Source: Acrocarpospora corrugata
GTDB lineage: Bacteria; Actinomycetota; Actinomycetes; Streptosporangiales; Streptosporangiaceae
NCBI RefSeq assembly: GCF_009687845.1
Contig: NZ_BLAD01000061.1
Coordinates: 52,689-116,688 of the forward strand
DNA length: 64,000 nt
Reading direction: 5' to 3'
Shown: piece after piece, positions 56,909 through 64,000 of the stretch
How positions within the stretch are numbered: position 1 is the stretch's first letter
Layout: the number at the start of each line of letters is the position of its first letter
Notes under the pieces: model-generated
What the model was told of the DNA's origin: nothing
Databases searched by the model: none
Seen by the model: the letters and a program-made list of their open reading frames with translations, nothing else
Position numbers and translations under genes: made by a program

Positions 56909-57411
56909 ATGCCGCCTGCGGCTGAGCTCATCCACATGGTGGACGATCTGGCCAATCTTCCGTCCATATCGCCACCCGGCTGGCGGAGGAACTCGACGCG
57001 ATCTGGCTGGGGCCGGGCGCGGTGCCCGATCTTGATGATCTCGGCCATCTGCGTGGACAGGCCACCGGGTCGGGAGGGGCTCGCTGGGATGTCGTGCCGG
57101 GGATGTGCACGGGCCGGGTCATCGCCATCGGCACCAGCGCGCATGTGTCGGCCAGCCTCGTCCTTCACGAGGTCGGGCACGCCCTGGACATGTGGGATGG
57201 AATGTCGTCCTCAGCGGAGTGGACCACCGTCATGAAGATGATCAGTCCGCACATTCAGCACCCGCGATATCTCGACACGGTGGAGTGGTTCGCCGAAGCC
57301 TACGCCCTGTGTGCCTCCGGGCAGGCCAGCCGCCTTCTGCGCATGCTCAATGGTCAAGAGAATCTCGCAGCGGTAGTCTGGGGATACTCTCGTCGGCACT
57401 ACGGCGTCTAG
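56909..57411 (+). pseudogene. Frameshifted zincin-like (anthrax lethal-factor-type) metalloprotein
   Basis: The C-terminal frame (from about 56965, first usable start GTG 57022) encodes HIATRLAEELDAIWLGPGAVPDLD, then SLVLHEVGHALDMWDGMSSSAEW and LDTVEWFAEAYALCASGQ, i.e. the HExxH zinc motif plus the third-ligand Glu of ATLF-type zincins. The N-terminal part of the same domain, PPAAELIHMVDDLANLPS, is read in another frame from an ATG at 56909. The two join if one base is missing at about 56963-56965 (a -1 shift). So the gene appears broken by a single-base deletion, unless it is translated by frameshifting. Confidence 0.65.
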
Positions 57412-57430
57412 GGAGGGAGGGGCGAACAGC

Positions 57431-57667
57431 ATGTGGACCACTATCCGTAGGGATGATGGCACCCTTCTGGCACCCTTCCACGTTGAGACTCCCGACGGCT
57501 GGCACGCCGATGGCGGGGTCGAACTCCGGCCCGGTGACCTTGGCTACGAGGAGCACGCGGCCACCGCGATCGCCGAAGACGAACTGCAGGGTGACCCGGA
57601 GCAAGATGCCCTGCTCATCGCCAGGTGGTCAGCACTCAACGACGCCGATTCCCGCAAATCCGCCTAG
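57431..57667 (+). CDS. Small acidic protein downstream of the zincin gene
   Basis: 78 aa, ATG preceded by GGGAGGGG. Acidic and Trp/Gly containing (MWTTIRRDDGTLLAPFHVETPDGWHADGGVELRPGDLGYEEHAATAIAEDELQGDPEQ), with a C-terminal helix ALLIARWSALNDADSRKSA. No domain recognised. It begins 19 bp after the zincin stop, so they are cotranscribed, possibly as toxin or secreted peptidase and partner, but this is only inference. Confidence 0.65.
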   Translation: MWTTIRRDDGTLLAPFHVETPDGWHADGGVELRPGDLGYEEHAATAIAEDELQGDPEQDALLIARWSALNDADSRKSA

Positions 57668-57688
57668 TGCGGCGCCGGATAGCGGCGA

Positions 57689-59314
57689 TCAGCTGGCGGC
57701 CTTGGTGATTGCTTCGGTGAATTTGCGGAAGCGGATTAGTTCTTCCTGGGCTGGGGTGAGGACGAGCTTTTCGCCTACCTCGGTGACGCTGGATTGAAGG
57801 GCTTTGCCGGCTTTGCGGGCGCGGCGGCGTCCGCCGAGCCAGGCCGCGACCCGGGAGAGCAGCGCGACGATGAGTCCGGCGAGTGCGCCGCCGAGGAGGA
57901 GCGCGGTCGGCCACGGTAGGCGGCCGATCGTCGGGGCGGTCGCTTCCGGGAGTTGCAGGTAGCTGAGGCCGAAGTAGGCGAGTAGCCAGAGCGCGCCCAC
58001 GATCATGGCCGCGAAGAGCAGCCACTGCACCAGGCCGACCGCCCGCCACCAGTGCGGGCGTCTGGACGCGCCCAGTGACGTGGTCGCCACGGCCTGGTCG
58101 AGGGTGTCGGCCAGGTCGTCGGTCCGGCTCCGGGCCGCCTGCCGTACCGCTGTCGCCCACGGTTCCGGGACTCGGGCGGCGACGTCGGAGCCGACCTGCC
58201 TGATGGCCGTGTCCAGTTGGGAGCGCTGCACCGCCGTCGGGCTGGGCAGCGACGTCCGCCCGGCCACCCAGACATCGCTGGACGAACCGCCGGAGGACGG
58301 CGTCAGGTGGAAACGCCGCAGCGGATCAGGACGGAACCGGCGGACCCAGCGGGTGATCGGCCAGCCGGTGGCCGCGATCGCACGATGCCGGTGGGCTTTG
58401 GCGACGGCCTCGACGACCAAGGGCACGCCCGCGGCTTCCGCGAGCGAGCCCGCGAGTGGCTTCGTGAGACGGTCGACGGAGTCCGTGGCGGGTTCGCCGG
58501 TGAGGTTGGCGGCCTCGGCCAGGGTGTCGGCGGCGGTGACCACGTCGGCGGTCAGCCGTCCGGCCCAGGCGCGGCGGCGGGCCACCTTCTGGGTGAGCAG
58601 GCCGCGCAGCTCGGTCAGGCCCTGCCCGGTGCGCGTGGACGCGCCGATCACCGGGACTCCGCCCAGACCGTCCTCGGCGAGCAGGCGTCCGAGGTCGTCC
58701 AGGCAGCGCCGTACCGCCGTGCCGGGCAGCCGGTCGATCTGGTTGAGCACGATGACCGTGACGTCCTTGTGGCGGGCCAGCGGGCGCAGATATCGCTCAT
58801 GGATGGCCGCGTCCGCGTACTTCTGCGGATCCAGCACCCACACCAGCAGGTCCACGACGGCGACCAGCCGGTCGACCTCCAGCCGATGGGACAGCTCGAT
58901 CGAGTCATGGTCGGGCAGGTCCAGCAGGATCAACCCCGACAGCGGATTGTCGCCGCTGCCCATCACATGCCGCCGCGGCACGTCCAGCCAGTCCAGCAGC
59001 GGCCCCGACCCGTCCGGATCCCAGAGCGCCGCCTGCGCCTTCGACGTGGTCGGCCGGGTCACCCCCACCGACGCCAGCGCCGACCCCGTGAACGTGTTGA
59101 ACAGCGACGACTTCCCACTCCCCGTCGCCCCCGCCAGCGCCACCACGGTGTGATCGACCGACAGGCTCCCCCGTACCCCGGCCCGCGCCACCACGGCCCG
59201 CGCCTCCGCCACCACCGCCCCGTCCAGCCGCCCCTCGGCCAGCTCCGCCGCCGCCCCCAGCGCCCCCAGCCGCTCCTCCAGCGGCACCTCCCGCTGCCTG
59301 CGCAGAATCTTCAC
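57689..59314 (-). CDS. Dynamin-like GTPase, second of the pair (DynB-like)
   Basis: 541 aa from a GTG at 59314, overlapping the partner stop as GTGA. G-domain: VVALAGATGSGKSSLFNTFTG (G1), GVTRPTTSKAQAAL (G2), LLDLPDHDSIELSH (G3), VIVLNQIDRL (G4). The C-terminal half has two membrane segments (LVQWLLFAAMIVGALWLLAYFGLSY and LLLGGALAGLIVALLSRVAAWLGG) and a helical tail. Matches the paired bacterial dynamins of Streptomyces that support septation during sporulation, so a role in membrane remodelling at division septa is likely. Confidence 0.88.
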   Translation of the reverse strand: MKILRRQREVPLEERLGALGAAAELAEGRLDGAVVAEARAVVARAGVRGSLSVDHTVVALAGATGSGKSSLFNTFTGSALASVGVTRPTTSKAQAALWDPDGSGPLLDWLDVPRRHVMGSGDNPLSGLILLDLPDHDSIELSHRLEVDRLVAVVDLLVWVLDPQKYADAAIHERYLRPLARHKDVTVIVLNQIDRLPGTAVRRCLDDLGRLLAEDGLGGVPVIGASTRTGQGLTELRGLLTQKVARRRAWAGRLTADVVTAADTLAEAANLTGEPATDSVDRLTKPLAGSLAEAAGVPLVVEAVAKAHRHRAIAATGWPITRWVRRFRPDPLRRFHLTPSSGGSSSDVWVAGRTSLPSPTAVQRSQLDTAIRQVGSDVAARVPEPWATAVRQAARSRTDDLADTLDQAVATTSLGASRRPHWWRAVGLVQWLLFAAMIVGALWLLAYFGLSYLQLPEATAPTIGRLPWPTALLLGGALAGLIVALLSRVAAWLGGRRRARKAGKALQSSVTEVGEKLVLTPAQEELIRFRKFTEAITKAAS

Positions 59315-61023
59315 GCCGGCAACTCCCGTTTCCGCTCCTGTACGGCTCTCGCCGCCGCCCGCAACTCCCCGGAATCCGGCGTCCCCAGCCCATCGAGCAG
59401 CGCCGTGAACCGGCTCTCCTCATCGTCCAGCAGGGAACGCACCCGGGCCCGCAGATCCGCCCGCGCCTGATCGGTGAGCTTGCGCACCGCCTGATCGCCG
59501 AAAACCGCTTCCAGCAGCTTCTGGCTGAGCACACTGGTACCGCCCGCGATCCCGATCTCGATCCCCGTCAGGCCACCGGTGGACGCGAACACGGCCAGCA
59601 TCAGCAGCAGCCCGAGCCCGTTCACTCCGAACGACGCCGCCCTGGCCGAACTGCGTTTGCCCGCGCCCTCCGACCTGACGAGATCCAGCACGTACCCCTG
59701 CCAGTCGCGGACCGCCGCGCCCGCCTTCACGGCCAGGTCGTGCGTCGACCGCCCCAGCCGTCCCGCCGTCGCCACCCCCGCGCGTTCCAGCAGGTCCCGC
59801 CCCGACGGCGTGGCCAGCCACGCCTCCACCGCGCGCTCCGCCGAACCGTCGGCGGTGGCCCGGATCAGCGACTCCACACCGCTCTCCAGGGCCGTCCTGA
59901 GCTGCCGGTCCGGCGCGGGCCTGCCGGTGACGACGGCCACGATCCGGTCCCGCAGCCAGCCGACCCGGCTCTCCAGGGAGCGCATCAGGTCGCCGGTGCC
60001 GATGAAATCCTGCCAGCGGGCCAGGACCTCACCGCGGAGCAGGGTGCCGTCCCGCATGCCCTCGTCGAACCCGCTCATCCCCACGTCGTAGCTGCGCTCC
60101 GCCATCCCGCGCAGCTCGCCGATCCCCAGCCGCTGCCGGTCGGCCGCGTCCGCCAGCGCGGGCACCCGCACCGCCAGGCTGTCCAGCGCCCCCGCCAAGG
60201 TCTGCCGCACCACGTCCCCGCGCGCCCTCGCGTCCGCGGACAGCGCCGCCAGCCATTCCTTGACCGGCCGTACGGCGGTTTCCGGCAGGCGGGCGTTCTC
60301 CGCCGGCAGGATCAGCTCAGGCACCACGAACAGCGGCGTCTCGCCCAGCCCGTTCGCCGCCAGTAGCCGCCGCAGGTCCTTGCTCACCGGGTCGAGCGCC
60401 TCCGCCGGGACCCGCTGCAGAATGATCCCCAGCGCCGTGCTGCGCTCCTTGGCTGTACGGAGGAATCCCCACGGCACCTCGTCGGCGTACCGGGACGCGG
60501 TGGTGACGAACAGCCACAGATCGGCGGCGGCGAGCAGCTGAGCGGCCAGCTCACGATTGGCGAGGACCACCGAGTCGATGTCCGGCGCGTCGAGCAGGGC
60601 CAGCCCCTCCGGCAACGCCACCGTCTCAACGATCTTCAACGTGCCCGGCTCGCCGACCCCCGCGCCCGTGACCCTCGGCAGCCCCGGCAGCACATGCGTG
60701 GCCGTGAACCAGGCCGCGTCCCCCGGATTGGCCACCAGCGTCGGCGCCAGCGTGGTCGGCCGGAGCACCCCCGGCACCGTCACATCCGCCCCCACCAGCG
60801 AGTTGACCAGCGTCGACTTCCCCGCCCCCGTCGACCCTCCCGCCACCGCCAGCAACGGCGCGTCGATGGCCGCCAGCCGCGGCAGCAGGTAGTCGTCCAG
60901 CTGCCCCGTAAGCTCCTTCAGCGCACGCCGATCAGCCGCCACATCCCCGATCGCCAGCGGGAACAGGTCGTAGTCGAGCCTGCTCCGCAGACCACGCAGA
61001 GCCGTCAGCAGCTCATCGGCCAT
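59311..61023 (-). CDS. Dynamin-like GTPase, first of the pair (DynA-like)
   Basis: 570 aa from the ATG at 61023. G-domain: LLAVAGGSTGAGKSTLVNSLVGADV (G1), GVLRPTTLAPTLVAN (G2) and LLDAPDIDSVVLANREL (G3). A long helical region follows, then a hydrophobic hairpin near residue 495 (GVNGLGLLLMLAVFASTGGLTGIEIGIAGGTSVL) suited to membrane insertion. The G4 NxxD motif is poor (IILQRV). Paired and translationally coupled with the second dynamin gene, consistent with a DynAB complex. Confidence 0.88.
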   Translation of the reverse strand: MADELLTALRGLRSRLDYDLFPLAIGDVAADRRALKELTGQLDDYLLPRLAAIDAPLLAVAGGSTGAGKSTLVNSLVGADVTVPGVLRPTTLAPTLVANPGDAAWFTATHVLPGLPRVTGAGVGEPGTLKIVETVALPEGLALLDAPDIDSVVLANRELAAQLLAAADLWLFVTTASRYADEVPWGFLRTAKERSTALGIILQRVPAEALDPVSKDLRRLLAANGLGETPLFVVPELILPAENARLPETAVRPVKEWLAALSADARARGDVVRQTLAGALDSLAVRVPALADAADRQRLGIGELRGMAERSYDVGMSGFDEGMRDGTLLRGEVLARWQDFIGTGDLMRSLESRVGWLRDRIVAVVTGRPAPDRQLRTALESGVESLIRATADGSAERAVEAWLATPSGRDLLERAGVATAGRLGRSTHDLAVKAGAAVRDWQGYVLDLVRSEGAGKRSSARAASFGVNGLGLLLMLAVFASTGGLTGIEIGIAGGTSVLSQKLLEAVFGDQAVRKLTDQARADLRARVRSLLDDEESRFTALLDGLGTPDSGELRAAARAVQERKRELPA

Positions 61024-61091
61024 GCCCCCGACCTTCCCTGAGGATGGCCTCGGCAACGCCCTACCGACCACGAATTTGCCGAGATATCGCC

Positions 61092-61589
61092 TTATGCGCT
61101 CGACGAGGGGCTGGCCGGCATCAGCGGCCGGCACTTCTCCAGTGCCTTCGCCACCTTCGGATCGGCCTGGTCGAGATCCTGAAGGCCGCGCACTTGGTCG
61201 ACCCCGTTGTCCTTCATGCAGCTACGGAAGGCGTTGAGGGCGGAGTCATCGGAATTCCCGCGCCTTCCCGGCCCACCGGACGGCATCAACGATTGGCACG
61301 CCTCCATCGCCTTCTGCGCCTCCGGTCCCATGGCGCCGAAACCCCCCTGACCCCTCTGACCACCTGGCCCGCCGCTCGACCTTGGGAACGGGGACCCACT
61401 CGGCCGCGGCAACGGGGACCCGCTTGGCCGCGGAGCCGGGGTCACCCCATGTTCGCGCAGGCAGTCGGTGAACGCCGCACGCTGATCACCCGAGGGTTGT
61501 GCGCCGGTGGGCACGGCGGCCTCCCCGCCACAGGCGGCAGAGGCCAGCACGACAACGACGACGGCGACGATCCGAAGATACGCGATCAC
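61092..61589 (-). CDS. Lipoprotein with two Cys-containing repeat units
   Basis: 165 aa from a GTG at 61589. Lipobox ASAACGG. Two related modules: FTDCLREHGV...KAMEACQSLMPSGG (about residues 40-104) and FRSCMKDNGV...KALEKCRPLMPAS (about 121-160), separated by a Pro/Ser/Gly-rich linker. Each module has a pair of Cys that probably form a disulfide. Similar small lipoproteins accompany efflux or envelope genes in actinomycetes; its function is not known to me. It lies 68 bp upstream of the dynamin pair on the same strand. Confidence 0.75.
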   Translation of the reverse strand: MIAYLRIVAVVVVVLASAACGGEAAVPTGAQPSGDQRAAFTDCLREHGVTPAPRPSGSPLPRPSGSPFPRSSGGPGGQRGQGGFGAMGPEAQKAMEACQSLMPSGGPGRRGNSDDSALNAFRSCMKDNGVDQVRGLQDLDQADPKVAKALEKCRPLMPASPSSSA

Positions 61590-61717
61590 AGAGCAGACTC
61601 CCGTGTGCTCGGGGCCGGGGGGTTCCGGCCAGACCCATCCCAGAGCATGCGATTAGGAACCCCTTGAACCCTGGCTGTGAGTCACCTGTCAATCCCGAAG
61701 GTCACAGAGGCGAAGCG

Positions 61718-62170
61718 TCAGGGCTGCATTGTGCCGAGTGTCCTGTTGTAGAGGCCGAGAGCGTCGACGAAGTCGGCCAGGCTCTCGTCCGGCCAGTCCC
61801 CCAGTTTGTGGTCGAGTCGTCGGCGCAGACCGGCGGCGGCGTCGGCCACCTGTTGTGCGGCGGTGTCGCCGGCCGAGATCAGGGTCGCGCGACCGTCGGC
61901 GGGGTCCGGGCCGCGGACGATCAGGCCGAGATCGGCGAGATGGGCCAGGAGGCGGCTGACCGCGCCCTTGTCGAAGTCGAGGTTCTCGACGATCGACGTG
62001 GCGCGGGCGGGGCCGTGCTCGGTGAGCCAGACCAGGATGAGGTAGGCGGCGGGCTGGAGTTCCGGGTGCACCCCCCGCGCGTGCTCACCGATGACGCATT
62101 TGATCCGGCGCAGCAGGATGGCCATCTCGCTTTCGAGACGGCGCAACGAGTCGATCCGGCTCCTGGTCAG
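61718..62170 (-). CDS. MarR-family regulator
   Basis: Winged helix MarR fold: LILVWLTEHGPARATSIVENLDFDKGAVSRLLAHLADLGLIVRGPDPADGRATLISAGDTAAQQVADA. Start is uncertain: a CTG at 62170 (GGGGAT upstream, 150 aa), a TTG at 62146 or an ATG at 62125 (135 aa). The upstream reading is favoured because helix 1 of MarR proteins needs the residues before the ATG (DSLRRLESEMAILLRRIK). Follows the DHA2 efflux gene by 8 bp, so regulator and transporter form one operon. Confidence 0.85.
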   Translation of the reverse strand: MTRSRIDSLRRLESEMAILLRRIKCVIGEHARGVHPELQPAAYLILVWLTEHGPARATSIVENLDFDKGAVSRLLAHLADLGLIVRGPDPADGRATLISAGDTAAQQVADAAAGLRRRLDHKLGDWPDESLADFVDALGLYNRTLGTMQP

Positions 62171-62178
62171 CGTATCCC

Positions 62179-63762
62179 CTAGACGGCGGTGGGCTCGGCA
62201 GCGACCGGTTCGGCGGAGTGCAGGGTCGTGCGGAGCGGGACTTCCTTGATGAACAGGACGCACACTAGCGCCAGCACGGCGAAAGGCACAGACACCAGGA
62301 ACAGCTCGGCGATCGAGGCCCCGAAGGCGTGCTCGAACACCGCCCGGATCGGCGCCGGCAGCGAGCTGAGATCCGGGATGCCGTGCGACTGCTGCCCGCC
62401 ACCGGCGACCCCCAGGTCCTTGAGACCACTGGCCACCCGGTCGGAGACCTGCGCCGTCAGCAGAGCGCCGAGCGCGGCGACCCCGACGGTGCCACCGATG
62501 GAACGGAAGAACGCCACGAGCGAACTGGCTGCACCCAGGTCCGCCGACGACACGATGTTCTGCACGGGCAGAACGAGATTCTGCATGGAACCTCCGACGC
62601 CGATGCCGAGCAGGGCCATGAAGACGCCCACCCACACCAGGTTCGTGGTCTCGTCGATCGTGCCGAGCAGACCGCAACCGGCCACGACGAACAGCATGCT
62701 CGCGATGAGCCAGCCCTTCCACCGGCCGGTCACACTGATGGCCCGGCCGCTCGCGACACTCGAAACGAGCAGCCCGCCGACCAGCGTGATCGACATCAGA
62801 CCGGCCTGGGTGGGCGACATGCCGCGAGCCAGCTGGAAGAACTGACTCAGGTACACGGTCGAGGCGAACATGGCCACGCCCACGAACACCGAGGCCAGCG
62901 TGGCGAAGACGATCGTCCGGGCCTTGAACAGGTGCAGCGGGATCACCGGCTCACGGGCGACGCGCGCCTCCACGTACACCGCGACACCGATCAGGACCAC
63001 ACCCCCGGCGACCAGCAGAGCGCTGGTGCCCGAAACCCACTCGTACTGGTTCCCGGCGAGCGACACCCAGACGAGCAGCAGCGAAACGCCGGCCATGATG
63101 AGGGTGGCGCCAAGGTAGTCGACGCTGACATCGCGCCTGACCACAGGCAGGTGCAGCGTCTTCTGCAGCAACACGAACGCGGCGATCCCGAACGGCAGCC
63201 CGATGAAGAAGCAGCCACGCCAGCCGAGCGCACTGTCGGCCACCAGCCCGCCGATCAGCGGACCGCTGACCGTCGCCGCCGCGAACACGGCGCCCATGTA
63301 GCCGGAGTATCGCCCCAGGTCACGGGGGCTCACCATACTCGCGATCACAATCTGCACCAGCGCCATCAGACCACCGACGCCGAGCCCCTGCACGAGGCGG
63401 GCACCGATGAGCGTCCCCATGTTCGGCGAGACACCCGCCACCAGCGAGCCCGTGATGAAAATGATGAGCGACAGCTGAACGAGCAGCTTCTTGCTGAACA
63501 GGTCGGCGAGCTTGCCCCAGATCGGCGTGGTCGCCGTCATCGCCAGCAACGTCGCCACGATCACCCAGGTGTAGCCGGTCTGGCTCCCCTTGAGATCGGC
63601 GACGATACGCGGCAGCGCGTTGGTCACGACGGTGCTGGAGATCATCGCCACGAACATCGCCAGCAGCAGACCGGACAGGGCCTCCAGGATCTGACGGTGA
63701 GTCATCTGATATGACGCCTCGGGGCCGTCGACCACCAAGGACTGTGCTTCGGACACGAGCAC
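62179..63762 (-). CDS. DHA2-type (14-helix) MFS drug efflux transporter
   Basis: 527 aa from a GTG at 63762 (a GTG at 63756 also fits). About 14 hydrophobic helices. Motif A in GKLADLFSKKLLVQLSLIIF; motif C-like region in GYMGAVFAAATVSGPLIGGLVAD; other conserved stretches include MISSTVVTNALPRIVADLKG at the first helix and SSADLGAASSLVAFFRSIGGTVGVAALGALLT. These are hallmarks of EmrB/QacA-type proton-drug antiporters. Upstream operator and downstream MarR gene show it is regulated by a drug-sensing repressor. Confidence 0.93.
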   Translation of the reverse strand: MLVSEAQSLVVDGPEASYQMTHRQILEALSGLLLAMFVAMISSTVVTNALPRIVADLKGSQTGYTWVIVATLLAMTATTPIWGKLADLFSKKLLVQLSLIIFITGSLVAGVSPNMGTLIGARLVQGLGVGGLMALVQIVIASMVSPRDLGRYSGYMGAVFAAATVSGPLIGGLVADSALGWRGCFFIGLPFGIAAFVLLQKTLHLPVVRRDVSVDYLGATLIMAGVSLLLVWVSLAGNQYEWVSGTSALLVAGGVVLIGVAVYVEARVAREPVIPLHLFKARTIVFATLASVFVGVAMFASTVYLSQFFQLARGMSPTQAGLMSITLVGGLLVSSVASGRAISVTGRWKGWLIASMLFVVAGCGLLGTIDETTNLVWVGVFMALLGIGVGGSMQNLVLPVQNIVSSADLGAASSLVAFFRSIGGTVGVAALGALLTAQVSDRVASGLKDLGVAGGGQQSHGIPDLSSLPAPIRAVFEHAFGASIAELFLVSVPFAVLALVCVLFIKEVPLRTTLHSAEPVAAEPTAV

Positions 63763-63781
63763 TCAATTCATCTAGGTAAAA

Positions 63782-63799
63782 GGTTGACATTAGTCAACC
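63782..63799. promoter_or_regulatory. MarR operator upstream of the efflux gene
   Basis: GGTTGAC (63782-63788), ATTA, GTCAACC (63793-63799): 7-bp inverted repeat with the TTGAC-N4-GTCAA layout common for MarR regulators, 20 bp upstream of the transporter start. Confidence 0.75.
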
Positions 63800-64000
63800 A
63801 TGAGAGCGTCAAGCACCCGGGAACGGGGTGCCAGCAGCAGACTCCCCGCGGGGTTGGACGAAGCAGCCACGTCCCCATAGAAACCAAGACCGTCAGACGG
63901 CGACGCAAGGGGACGGGCAGAGGCCCGCAACGAACAAAAGGGCGGGCAGGTGGGACAACCACGTCCCGGCGAAGCCGACATCGCCGCCAAGGCGCCCGTC
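63800..64000. other. Right-end region without a supported gene
   Basis: No credible coding frame. Two short minus-strand open frames are present, but they lack ribosome sites and resemble nothing known. Promoter elements of the efflux operon lie at its left end. Confidence 0.5.

Noticed and set aside
63768..63990. Two short minus frames at the right edge
   Set aside because: No ribosome sites or family similarity, and they overlap the MarR operator and promoter region.

Overview
This is high-GC actinomycete chromosomal DNA. GTG and TTG starts are common, third codon positions are strongly G/C, and stop-start overlaps of the GTGA type recur. A four-gene conservon (nitrate-sensor-like histidine kinase, Roadblock, DUF742, small GTPase), a paired dynamin locus (DynA/DynB-like) and menaquinone genes together suggest a filamentous sporulating actinobacterium. 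A Streptosporangiales member such as Nonomuraea or a relative is my guess, not a proof. I saw no rRNA, tRNA, IS element, integrase, phage module or CRISPR array.

Left part (1-23 kb). The window opens on a LacI-controlled sugar locus: the 5' end of a solute-binding lipoprotein gene, a LacI regulator and a GH116-type glycosidase, with the same 12-bp palindrome in front of both the transporter gene and the glycosidase. Then come an NmrA-like reductase divergent from an Rrf2 regulator, an MmyB-type XRE regulator and an aldo-keto reductase. Next is a compact export locus: a peptidase-containing ABC transporter (C39-ABC) followed by a 43-codon double-Gly precursor peptide, closed by two perfect hairpins. 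From 9.8 to 23 kb there are regulator/enzyme pairs (TetR/quinone oxidoreductase, TetR/FAD monooxygenase, two divergent IclR paralogues), a phosphotransferase, a protease-like protein that ends before its catalytic Ser, a stand-alone secreted CBM2, a 48-bp tandem repeat array, a molybdopterin-domain protein, a small membrane protein and a methyltransferase.

Middle part (23-46 kb). A DUF4331 protein is translationally coupled to a TPR protein. A large Tat-exported GH99/GH71-like enzyme carries discoidin and FN3 modules. A methyltransferase-menF-menB operon, an amidohydrolase and a secreted GH20 hexosaminidase with a C-terminal CBM follow. Next come a conservon (cvnABCD order) and, upstream on the same strand and separated by a hairpin, a tight three-gene terpenoid operon: P450, class I terpene synthase and a class II cyclase whose acid motif reads DADTT instead of DxDD. 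A 467-bp palindrome-containing intergenic region separates this from a membrane/GH5 fusion protein, which is followed by an unlisted 30-residue membrane peptide.

Right part (46-64 kb). Here are a PanE-like reductase, a protein phosphatase, an esterase, an EF-hand protein, a secreted protein of unknown function, and a tyrosine-catabolism locus (amine oxidase, IclR, homogentisate dioxygenase, fumarylacetoacetase). An L,D-transpeptidase lipoprotein, an NfeD-SPFH pair, a frameshifted zincin gene with a small partner, the dynamin pair, a Cys-repeat lipoprotein and a MarR-regulated DHA2 efflux gene complete the window.

The best candidates for something undescribed are the C39-ABC/NYDW-repeat peptide locus (7394-9821) and the terpenoid operon with its DADTT cyclase next to a conservon (34295-42482).
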